Counted from the stretch's first letter, positions 1 to 5,658 are shown. The stretch is 8,171 nucleotides of DNA from Anaerolineaceae bacterium (GCA_014860845.1 JACZIY010000189.1:1-8171), one strand, 5' to 3'. The notes: generated from the letters alone by a model not told the origin. Numbers and translations are program-made.

Positions 1-61
1 TCGCTACTCCGCTTGTCCAATTTCTCATCACTAGTTTTAATTCATCAGCTGAAATGCCCAT
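1..61 (-). CDS. Flavin reductase-like (FMN-binding split barrel) protein, N-terminal fragment
   Basis: This is the first 20 codons of a minus-strand gene that runs off the left edge. The peptide starts MGISADELK and continues LVMRNWTSGVA. That matches the usual N-terminus of the flavin reductase / DIM6-NTAB family (an acidic helix, then a vMRxWatGVa motif leading into the FMN-binding barrel). Family members use NAD(P)H to reduce free FMN or FAD, or bind flavin for a partner oxygenase. Three in-frame ATG codons stand in tandem at 67-65, 64-62 and 61-59. An AAGG at 71-68 is 6 nt from the last ATG, so 61 is the preferred start. The gene is divergent from the amidase. With only 20 residues visible, the family call is by pattern recognition and the exact function is open. 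Confidence 0.6.
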   Translation of the reverse strand, partial: MGISADELKLVMRNWTSGVA

Positions 62-99
62 CATCATCCTTTTTTATTGATAAGTAATTGTTAAATTTG

Positions 100-129
100 A
101 TTATACTTTTTTCGTGTATATTTATTATA
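100..129 (-). promoter_or_regulatory. Candidate promoter for the left-edge flavin reductase-like gene
   Basis: Two perfect TATAAT hexamers occur on the minus strand, at 105-100 and at 129-124. The second has a TTTACA 19 bp upstream (154-149). The first lies about 33 nt before the AAGG ribosome binding site of the divergent gene. Neither has an ideal -35 at 17 bp, so which one is used is uncertain. The surrounding 62-217 interval is very AT-rich and holds no gene. Confidence 0.4.
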
Positions 130-182
130 GGTTTGTTCTACCCTTTTATGTAAAACATTAAATTTGACACTATTTCAATTAC

Positions 183-211
183 TTGCAATCAAAAAATAAG
201 AATGGTACTAT
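183..211 (+). promoter_or_regulatory. Candidate promoter of the cell-wall cluster, giving a leaderless or near-leaderless mRNA
   Basis: TTGCAA (183-188) is followed after exactly 17 bp by TACTAT (206-211), which is preceded by TGG, giving an extended -10 (TGGTACTAT). The amidase ATG begins only 6 nt after the hexamer, so transcription would start at or next to the start codon. No Shine-Dalgarno-like purine tract is present between 190 and 217, which fits a leaderless transcript. A consensus TTGACA at 164-169 also exists but has no good -10 at the right distance. Confidence 0.45.
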
Positions 212-217
212 CTAAAA

Positions 218-1006
218 ATGTTCAAAAGCAATCGGATTAATTCTAAAACTAAACCAGGAGAAAAAAATAATTTTCATGCTGGAAATGCAATTCTGAGTAT
301 TACTGGAATTGCTATTCTGGCTGCCACCATTTTCACCATGTGGACACCAACTAATTTATTTTCAAACCAGATGCAAAATATATATGACATCTGGCAAGCA
401 CAATCCAATGTGACCTACCCCACTCCAACCCAGTTACCACCAGCACGAATTGGAATTGTGGCTGGTCATTATGGAAATGACTCTGGTTCAGTTTGTTCAG
501 ATGGTTTTACAGAAATGGAAGCAAATTTAAAAATTGCCACCCTGGTTGTCCAAAAATTAAAAGCCGTTGGTTACACAGTCGATTTATTGGAGGAATTTGA
601 TCCCAGATTGGAGCAATACGCTGGACTGTCGTTGATATCCATTCATAATGATTCCTGCGATTATATCAACGATGAAGCGACTGGTTTTAAAGTTGCCGCC
701 CCTGCTGAAAGTCAATATCAGGATCGATCTGAAAGATTAGAAAAATGCTTAATCCATCGCTATCATGAAATCACTGGATTAAAATTTCATGTCAACACGA
801 TAACACCTGACATGACCAGTTATCACACGTTCAGTGAAATTAGCAATGAGACGACAGCAGCAATTATTGAGACAGGTTTCTTAAACCTGGACGAAGAGAG
901 CTTGCGAAATCAAACAGACTTAGTTGCGGATGGTATCGTTGCCGGTATTGAATGTTTTATTGGCAAAGAGAACGTCCCGGATAATTATTTATCTGAGATG
1001 CCATAA
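218..1006 (+). CDS. Membrane-anchored N-acetylmuramoyl-L-alanine amidase (Amidase_3 type)
   Basis: This 262-residue protein is a zinc-dependent peptidoglycan amidase that cleaves the bond between MurNAc and L-Ala of the stem peptide. Residues 22-42 form one hydrophobic segment (signal anchor), with basic residues before it, so the catalytic domain is placed outside. A short Pro/Thr stretch (68-75) links to the domain at 77-250. Likely metal ligands are H84 in AGHYGNDSG, E99 in GFTEMEANL and H143 in SIHNDSC. The likely catalytic Glu is E218 in IIETGFLN. The first motif differs from the textbook DPGHGG form but keeps the His and the overall order. It is the first gene of a cell-wall cluster and its stop codon overlaps the next start (TAATG). 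There is no ribosome binding site; the start was chosen because it follows the promoter directly and keeps the whole anchor. Confidence 0.88.
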   Translation: MFKSNRINSKTKPGEKNNFHAGNAILSITGIAILAATIFTMWTPTNLFSNQMQNIYDIWQAQSNVTYPTPTQLPPARIGIVAGHYGNDSGSVCSDGFTEMEANLKIATLVVQKLKAVGYTVDLLEEFDPRLEQYAGLSLISIHNDSCDYINDEATGFKVAAPAESQYQDRSERLEKCLIHRYHEITGLKFHVNTITPDMTSYHTFSEISNETTAAIIETGFLNLDEESLRNQTDLVADGIVAGIECFIGKENVPDNYLSEMP

Positions 1007-2058
1007 TGGAAAATTCGCCATTTTCAGCCTCACAGGCGCTTCAAAAAGCCCGTGAGCATTTACGCACCAAAAATATACCCGAAGCTATTCATTGGGCTAA
1101 GGTTCTTATCGATATAGCACCAGACAAGGAAGAGGGATGGCTGATCCTCGCAGCTTGTTCCCAACCAGAAGATAGTGTCCGGTACCTCATCAAGGCTTTG
1201 GAAATCAATCCTGGGTCACAAAGGGCACGTCAGGGAATGGATTGGGCAATCAAACGATTGAGAAAACTGAAGCAAGAACAGCAAAATTCTGTCTTAGTGC
1301 AAACCCTGGAGCCAACAAAGGTGGCAAAACCAGTTAGTGACCAAGTAAAGCCAAAAAGCAGGAATACATTATGGATTAAAGTAGCCGGACTGGCAGTTTT
1401 ATTAACCCTCATTATCTTTGGAACCTGGTTTGCATTCCCAACCATAAAAACAGTATTTGCCAGACAACCCGTTTCCCAAAGACCGGTAGGTGCTATTCAA
1501 AAGTTGACAATTACACCTACCGCCACAGCTACTGCTACATCTACTTCTACGCCAACATCAACGGCAACAGCCACAGCTACTCCTACGAACACACCAACAT
1601 CCACACCTACTCCAACATCTACACCTACCTTCACCCCCACTTTTACACCCAGACCAACCATGCCTACAAATTATGGGGTTGAGATCCCTTCAGAAGTAGA
1701 TGAGAACACTCGCTGGATCGACATAGACTTAAGTGATCAAATGCTATACGCATATATTGGTGAAAATGTGGTGAATTCATTCCTTGTTTCCACTGGTACC
1801 TGGAGAACACCGACAGTTATTGGAGAATTTCATATCTGGGTGAAATATCGCTATGCAGATATGCGTGGTCCTGGATATAACTTACCAGATGTTCCTTACA
1901 CAATGTATTTTTATAAGGGTTATGGTATCCATGGCACTTATTGGCATGATAATTTTGGCACCCCAATGAGCCATGGATGTGTGAACATGCGAACGCCGGA
2001 AGCCGGATGGTTATATGATTTCGCCTCCGTTGGCACATTGGTGAATGTTCATCCGTAA
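1006..2058 (+). CDS. L,D-transpeptidase (YkuD) with N-terminal TPR-like domain and Thr-X linker
   Basis: This 350-residue protein has four parts. Residues 7-90 are helical, TPR-like repeats (AREHLRTKNIPEAIHWAK and a following pair ending in IKALEINPGS). A membrane helix spans about 124-146, with lysine and arginine before it. A Thr-rich linker covers 168-221. A YkuD domain fills 236-350. The signature HGTYWH...SHGCVNM (309-328) supplies the catalytic Cys325 and the histidines. YkuD enzymes form 3-3 cross-links in peptidoglycan or attach proteins, by a Cys acyl-enzyme. The topology implied is TPR in the cytoplasm and catalysis outside, so the TPR part could bind an inner partner; this is inference. 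The ATG overlaps the amidase stop by one base, which suggests translational coupling and explains the lack of a clear ribosome binding site. Confidence 0.9.
   Translation: MENSPFSASQALQKAREHLRTKNIPEAIHWAKVLIDIAPDKEEGWLILAACSQPEDSVRYLIKALEINPGSQRARQGMDWAIKRLRKLKQEQQNSVLVQTLEPTKVAKPVSDQVKPKSRNTLWIKVAGLAVLLTLIIFGTWFAFPTIKTVFARQPVSQRPVGAIQKLTITPTATATATSTSTPTSTATATATPTNTPTSTPTPTSTPTFTPTFTPRPTMPTNYGVEIPSEVDENTRWIDIDLSDQMLYAYIGENVVNSFLVSTGTWRTPTVIGEFHIWVKYRYADMRGPGYNLPDVPYTMYFYKGYGIHGTYWHDNFGTPMSHGCVNMRTPEAGWLYDFASVGTLVNVHP
1507..1668 (+). repeat. Low-complexity Thr-X dipeptide repeat tract (linker of the TPR-YkuD protein)
   Basis: Residues 168-215 of the L,D-transpeptidase are 24 consecutive Thr-X pairs, where X is Ala, Ser, Pro, Asn, Phe or Ile, followed by a short RPTMPT end. 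At the DNA level the tract is built from ACA/ACT/ACC/ACG codons alternating with GCx, TCx or CCx, with near-repeats such as ACACCTAC. Such tracts are typical spacers between the membrane and a surface domain and are often O-glycosylated in other bacteria. The 6-bp periodicity makes length change by slippage plausible without a frameshift. Confidence 0.85.
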
Positions 2059-2072
2059 CGAAGGTCTAATCA

Positions 2073-3134
2073 ATGAAATTTATTTCTGAATACCATCCAT
2101 TAACCAGACGAGAATTTTTAAAACGATCTTCTTATGGACTTCTGGGTTTAATGGCGCTTCCTCACCTGAATAATCATTTCATTACGAGAAATCAGACTGT
2201 TTCACCTGACCTGACCCCATCGCATGGAAGAGTGATTTCATCTACCGTTGACGTATTTCAGTCGCCAACAACGACGTCAAAATTGGTCACTACCCTCTGG
2301 CAAGATCATGTACATCCCATCAATTCTGTCACAGTTGGTGACGAAGAGCCGATTTACAATCGGATATGGTATGAAATGGGTAATGAAGGTTATGTTCATT
2401 CTGGTGAAATCCAACCAGTGTGTATACGAACAAATCCTGAAGTTGACGATATCTCTTCCGGTGGACAATTAGCAGAAATAACTGTGCCATTTACAAATGC
2501 TGTCTGGCACCCTAAATCATTACATTTGATTACCTATCGTTTGTATTACGGTACGGTATTTTGGGTGAAAAGCGCTGTACGGGATAATAACCAGAAGCTC
2601 TGGTATAAGATTGCAGATGACAAGTGGAAGATTCATTACTACGTGGAAGCAACCCACATGCATCTTTTTGAACCAGAGGAAATAACCCCAATCTCCCCTG
2701 AAATTCCAATTGAACAAAAATTAATTGAGGTTCGATTGCAGGAACAAGCAGTAATTGCCTATGAAAAAGGTACTCCTGTTTTCTTTGCGAAAACAGCTAC
2801 AGGAGCACGTTTTATTGATGGTGATTATCGCACTCAACCTGGCACATACTTAACGAATCGAAAACGCCCTTCTCGTCATATGGCGGCTGGTGATCCTGCA
2901 GCACCGAATAGTTATGATCTTCCAGGTATTCCCTGGGTAACATATCTGACCGAGAGTGGTGTCTCATTCCATGGAACTTATTGGCACAATGACTATGGTA
3001 AACCAAGAAGCCATGGATGCATAAATCTGAGTCCTGCGGATGCACAATGGATTTTTCGCTGGTCATCCCCGACTGTTCCATTTGGGGAAGAAACCTACAT
3101 GGAAAAGACCGGAACAAGGGTAGATATTTTCTAA
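2073..3134 (+). CDS. Tat-signal L,D-transpeptidase (YkuD) with SH3-like region
   Basis: This 353-residue protein starts with a twin-arginine motif, TRREFLK (11-17), followed by a hydrophobic stretch at about 21-30, so export of a folded protein by TatABC is likely. No clear AxA cleavage site follows, so the signal may stay as an anchor. Residues 53-117 and about 140-200 look like beta-rich SH3-type segments (for example WYEMGNEGYVHSGEIQPV), which usually help wall binding. The YkuD domain is at about 217-353. Its signature HGTYWHNDYG...SHGCINL (300-319) gives catalytic Cys316. It would cross-link peptidoglycan stem peptides outside the membrane. AAGG at 2061-2064 lies 8 nt before the ATG. It sits 14 bp after the other transpeptidase and shares its motif closely, so the two are probably ancient paralogues in one operon. 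Confidence 0.88.
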   Translation: MKFISEYHPLTRREFLKRSSYGLLGLMALPHLNNHFITRNQTVSPDLTPSHGRVISSTVDVFQSPTTTSKLVTTLWQDHVHPINSVTVGDEEPIYNRIWYEMGNEGYVHSGEIQPVCIRTNPEVDDISSGGQLAEITVPFTNAVWHPKSLHLITYRLYYGTVFWVKSAVRDNNQKLWYKIADDKWKIHYYVEATHMHLFEPEEITPISPEIPIEQKLIEVRLQEQAVIAYEKGTPVFFAKTATGARFIDGDYRTQPGTYLTNRKRPSRHMAAGDPAAPNSYDLPGIPWVTYLTESGVSFHGTYWHNDYGKPRSHGCINLSPADAQWIFRWSSPTVPFGEETYMEKTGTRVDIF

Positions 3135-3173
3135 TAAATTTGCCCGAAGAATGAATAATTATGACCAGATTCT

Positions 3174-3203
3174 TTTAGAATGTTAATACTAATATGGTAT
3201 TCT
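3174..3203 (+). promoter_or_regulatory. Candidate extended -10 promoter of the 141-residue orphan gene
   Basis: TGG precedes TATTCT (3198-3203), an extended -10 form. TTTAGA (3174-3179) lies 18 bp upstream as a weak -35. Transcription would begin near 3210, just before the ribosome binding site AGGA (3211-3214). The 89-bp gap before this gene supports a separate start of transcription, although readthrough from the cell-wall cluster cannot be excluded. Confidence 0.35.
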
Positions 3204-3223
3204 TTACTTAAGGAAAATTATTA

Positions 3224-3649
3224 ATGTCAATACATGCTTTATTTGCCGGATTAGTCTTTGATGAAGATGACAATCAGGTTGAGAATGTCTACATAGGACA
3301 GGATTCCTGTTATGTTGTCAATGATCATGGATTTAAACACCACATATTATCAGAAACCATCGATCGTCAGGTGCTGGATCAGATGAGAGAATTGATTGAA
3401 GGGAAAGAGGATTTCATCAGTCAACAAGCAGCAAAAATGCTTGGTCAGGATGATATCTTTACCTATGCTATGATTGCGAATCAATTAAAAAATATGGATG
3501 ATCAATTTGACAAATTACTTGAAACAGGTATCCCACACGAAACCAGGTCTTATATGGGTTTAATGGGATTTAAAATCGTGGTAAATGTACATGGAGATGT
3601 TATCTCTGTAAATCAACCAGGAATTGAATCAGGTGAAGAAGGAGATTAA
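3224..3649 (+). CDS. Hypothetical protein, 141 residues, cytoplasmic
   Basis: I do not recognise a family. The protein has no signal peptide or membrane helix and is acidic, especially at its end (ESGEEGD). Residues 1-38 and 112-132 look beta-rich (for example IHALFAGLVFDED and GFKIVVNVHGDVISV). Residues 44-102 look helical (VLDQMRELIEGKEDF and ANQLKNMDDQFDKLLETG). The opening pattern, a short strand followed by an Asp/Glu-rich turn and a strand with VENVYIGQDSCYVV, suggests a small mixed alpha/beta domain. AGGA at 3211-3214 is 9 nt before the ATG, so the start is well supported. It lies between the cell-wall cluster and a thioredoxin-TPR gene on the same strand, but nothing in the sequence links it to either function. 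It is real by its ribosome binding site and ordinary codon use. Confidence 0.8.
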   Translation: MSIHALFAGLVFDEDDNQVENVYIGQDSCYVVNDHGFKHHILSETIDRQVLDQMRELIEGKEDFISQQAAKMLGQDDIFTYAMIANQLKNMDDQFDKLLETGIPHETRSYMGLMGFKIVVNVHGDVISVNQPGIESGEEGD

Positions 3650-3660
3650 TCTTCTTCATC
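3632..3660 (+). terminator. Stop-codon hairpin at the end of the 141-residue gene
   Basis: GGTGAAGAAG (3632-3641) can pair with CTTCTTCATC (3651-3660), giving a 10-bp stem with one G-U pair and a 9-nt loop that contains the TAA stop at 3647-3649. No U-run follows, so this is not a classic intrinsic terminator. It may protect the 3' end, slow ribosomes at termination or assist a factor-dependent stop. Confidence 0.4.
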
Positions 3661-3679
3661 ATCAAAGATTTGATACAAT
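3661..3679 (+). promoter_or_regulatory. Extended -10 promoter of the thioredoxin-TPR gene with overlapping 14-bp palindrome
   Basis: TGATACAAT (3671-3679) is a full extended -10 (TGn plus TACAAT). No good -35 is present at 17 bp (CTTCTT), which is common where the TGn element is used. The perfect inverted repeat ATCAAA-GA-TTTGAT (3661-3674) overlaps the TGn and the first base of the -10. A protein bound there would block RNA polymerase, so it could be an operator, but this is inference from geometry alone. Confidence 0.45.
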
Positions 3680-3723
3680 TAAATGAGGATCGTTAACCTT
3701 TTCAAGGTCTGGAGCAAAAACAG

Positions 3724-4557
3724 ATGCCTTCTGAGTTTATTATTGATGTAAATGAATCTGATTTTGAATACGAAGTACTTGCATATTCACAAAACACCCC
3801 GGTTGTTGTGGATTTCTGGGCGACCTGGTGCCGACCGTGCAAAACACTCAGTCCATTATTAGAAGCACTGGCTTATGAAGCCATGGGTAGTTTCAGATTG
3901 GCAAAAGTAGATGTCGATTCAAACCCTAACCTGGCGCTTCAATTTGGTGTCAGAACAGTTCCAACCATCAAGGCATTCAGTGGTGGACAGGTTGTCGGTG
4001 ATTTTGTGGGAGCTCAGCCAGAAGATCGTGTTAGAACTTTTATTGCCAATATTACACCTCCCAGCAAAGATAGTTTAGCCCAGGAAAAGGGATTAAGTCT
4101 TCTGGCAAGCCATGAATGGGCAGAAGCAGAAGAAAATTTCCTCGAATTAATTGAACTATATCCGGATCGACCAGAAATAATGTTAGGTCTGGCAAAAGCA
4201 CAACTGGGTCTGGGAGATCCTTTCGAACCTTTGCTAATGTTGAGGAATTTTCCTCCCAGTAAACAATATGCTACTGCTGAAAAATTATTGCCATATGCTG
4301 AAGCTCTTGGCTATCTGAAACAAAATAATTTGCCCCAGGAAAATGATCTCGACTTTGCCTTTGCCAATTGTATTCGTTTAGCTTCACGAAATAATATTCC
4401 ATCCGCACTCGATGGATTATTGGAAATTCTCAAGCAAAATAAAAAATTTCGTGCTGGATTGGCGCAAAAAGTGATCCTCGCCTTATTTGAATTACTAGGC
4501 GAGGATGATGAGCTTACCAGATCTTATCGAGCAGAATTAGCTTCTATTTTATTTTAA
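3724..4557 (+). CDS. cnoX: Thioredoxin-TPR protein, YbbN/CnoX-like chaperedoxin
   Basis: This 277-residue cytoplasmic protein joins a thioredoxin fold (about 1-110) to a helical TPR region (about 115-277). The thioredoxin part has VVVDFWATWCRPC with both active-site cysteines (C36, C39) and the cis-proline loop RTVPT (P80). The C-terminal region has TPR-like helices (for example WAEAEENFLELIELYPDRPEIM) and ends with the FELLGEDDELTRSYRAELASILF-like tail characteristic of YbbN/CnoX. E. coli CnoX is a holdase that protects proteins from oxidative damage and hands them to GroEL. Its active site there is degenerate, whereas here the CxxC is intact, so disulfide exchange activity is likely retained. 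GGAG at 3711-3714 stands 9 nt before the ATG. The length fits the family. The symbol is given for the family and not for proven function. Confidence 0.85.
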   Translation: MPSEFIIDVNESDFEYEVLAYSQNTPVVVDFWATWCRPCKTLSPLLEALAYEAMGSFRLAKVDVDSNPNLALQFGVRTVPTIKAFSGGQVVGDFVGAQPEDRVRTFIANITPPSKDSLAQEKGLSLLASHEWAEAEENFLELIELYPDRPEIMLGLAKAQLGLGDPFEPLLMLRNFPPSKQYATAEKLLPYAEALGYLKQNNLPQENDLDFAFANCIRLASRNNIPSALDGLLEILKQNKKFRAGLAQKVILALFELLGEDDELTRSYRAELASILF

Positions 4558-4573
4558 TATAGTGGGTAATTTT

Positions 4574-4600
4574 TGATCCTGTTTCGATCATTATTATTTG
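4574..4600 (+). terminator. Weak hairpin terminator between convergent genes
   Basis: TGATC (4574-4578) pairs with GATCA (4586-4590) around a 7-nt loop and is followed by TTATTATTT. It lies 17 nt after the thioredoxin-TPR stop and at the 3' end of the convergent lipoprotein gene. The 5-bp stem is short and the U-run is interrupted, so confidence is modest. In the minus direction it has no U-run. Confidence 0.35.
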
Positions 4601-5577
4601 GATAGTGTCAAAACTGTCCAGGTAGTTGGGTCCACTAATTTTCGGTTTCGTAAATTTGAAACCAAGCTTTGTTGAACATTTTCGTCAGCATCATCATTAT
4701 CAGAAACGGATAATCCGAACCCAAATTGATTTCCACTGGCGGGGGTGATGTTGAAAACTTTCCATGGAATTGCGATTTCTACACGATAGATACCATCACT
4801 CTTCGAGGAAGCAACGATTGCATCATCAATATCACCAGCTTTACCGGATGGGAACCAGAGGTAAACTTCTTTTTCACCATCAATGCCACCCTTACCTGGT
4901 GAAACCCCAATCTGAAAATCATCTGAACTCAAACTGGTTGTATTTAAGTCACCATACAGGTTTGTGTCAATCAGGAGCTCTATGCTATCACCCTTATAGA
5001 TGTCCTGACCGGTCGCATTCTGCACATATTTTTCATCGAGAACTTTTACCGCCAGATACAAATAGGTCTCATTCCAACCTACCGCAAAAGATCCTTCCAA
5101 ATCATCAGAGTTTTCCCATTGACTGGCTCCATAAACTACATATTTTGCAGGGTATTTGATTGCATCCCACTCATCCCAGAAAGAATCAAAAACAGGTGGG
5201 GTTTTCATATATTTTCCAGTTACCCAGGTTCCCCCCCTTACAGTTACTGCGGTATTGGTTGCAATTGGTGGCAGTGAAGTGTTTGTAGGTGGAATTACAG
5301 TCGGATATGCGGTGATTGTAGGTAAAGCTTGCGTAGGCGCTTCTGTTACAGCACTCGTTGGTTGAACTGTTGGCAATAATGGTACTTCTGTATTGACTGG
5401 AAATTCCAGTGGAGGGTTTGTAGCTTGAATTTCGTCGACCGAAAATAAAGCTGTCATCGTATAGTTTGGTGTTGGGAAAAATGGTGTTGGATTTAGATTT
5501 AGAAAGGATAAATTACATCCTGAGAAACTCACAACAATAAAAAGAGCAATAATGGCTGTAATCATTGTTTTTCGCAT
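4594..5577 (-). CDS. Lipoprotein with Thr/Pro-rich linker and CBM9-like carbohydrate-binding domain
   Basis: This 327-residue protein begins MRKTMITAI with a hydrophobic stretch and a lipobox-like SFSGC, so Cys21 should be lipidated and anchor it on the outer face of the membrane. Residues 29-112 are a Pro/Thr-rich spacer. From about 117 to the end is a beta-sandwich resembling CBM9 / DOMON-like domains: VFDSFWDEWDAIKYP, then GWNETYLYLAVKVLDEKY, GDSIELLIDTN, DDFQIGVSPG, VEIAIPWKVF and FGFGLSVSDNDDADE. Such domains bind sugars, often reducing ends or amorphous polysaccharide. No enzyme domain is present, so a surface sugar-binding or sensing role is inferred. The start at 5577 was chosen over an upstream in-frame ATG at 5613 because a perfect AGGAGG ribosome binding site (5589-5584) is 6 nt before it and the upstream ATG precedes the likely transcription start. 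Confidence 0.82.
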   Translation of the reverse strand: MRKTMITAIIALFIVVSFSGCNLSFLNLNPTPFFPTPNYTMTALFSVDEIQATNPPLEFPVNTEVPLLPTVQPTSAVTEAPTQALPTITAYPTVIPPTNTSLPPIATNTAVTVRGGTWVTGKYMKTPPVFDSFWDEWDAIKYPAKYVVYGASQWENSDDLEGSFAVGWNETYLYLAVKVLDEKYVQNATGQDIYKGDSIELLIDTNLYGDLNTTSLSSDDFQIGVSPGKGGIDGEKEVYLWFPSGKAGDIDDAIVASSKSDGIYRVEIAIPWKVFNITPASGNQFGFGLSVSDNDDADENVQQSLVSNLRNRKLVDPTTWTVLTLSK

Positions 5578-5601
5578 AATTGACCTCCTGAAATCAATTA
5601 G

Positions 5602-5607
5602 ATTATA
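5602..5607 (-). promoter_or_regulatory. TATAAT -10 element of the lipoprotein gene
   Basis: A perfect TATAAT is on the minus strand at 5607-5602, giving a start near 5595 and a leader of about 18 nt carrying the AGGAGG site. The -35 region falls on the T-tract of the preceding terminator (GTATTT or similar), so no consensus -35 is visible. Confidence 0.5.
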
Positions 5608-5620
5608 GAACATTGGAATG

Positions 5621-5658
5621 AAAAAAATACCCCTTAATTTTTAAGACGAGTAAGGGGT
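5621..5658 (-). terminator. Intrinsic terminator of the GNAT gene, overlapping its stop codon
   Basis: Read on the minus strand, ACCCCTTA (5658-5651) pairs with TAAGGGGT (5636-5629) in a perfect 8-bp stem with a 14-nt loop, followed by ATTTTTTT (to 5621). The 5' arm is made from the last sense codons of the acetyltransferase, and the stop codon (5643-5641) lies in the loop. On the plus strand the same stem is followed by TATTTTTG, so it could also stop opposite transcription. Confidence 0.82.

Noticed and set aside
164..169. Consensus TTGACA as the -35 of the amidase promoter
   Set aside because: No acceptable -10 is found 16-18 bp downstream (AATCAA or ATCAAA), while TTGCAA at 183-188 pairs well with TACTAT.
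1507..1668. Tandem-repeat look of the ACx-rich tract as a possible CRISPR or minisatellite array
   Set aside because: The units are 6 bp and degenerate, there are no spacers, and they are fully explained as codons of a Thr-X linker in frame.
3147..3174. AAGAAT/ATTCTT inverted repeat after the second transpeptidase gene as a terminator
   Set aside because: The stem is only 6 bp of AT-rich sequence with a 16-nt loop and just two T after it. It is too weak to call, although transcription may still end here.
4764..5365. Plus-strand open frames opposite the lipoprotein gene
   Set aside because: They are antisense to a well-supported gene with lipobox, linker and CBM9-like domain, and have no ribosome binding sites.
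5578..5613. Longer lipoprotein start at 5613
   Set aside because: It would add 12 residues with charged FRR before the signal peptide, overlaps the TATAAT element, and ignores the perfect AGGAGG before 5577.
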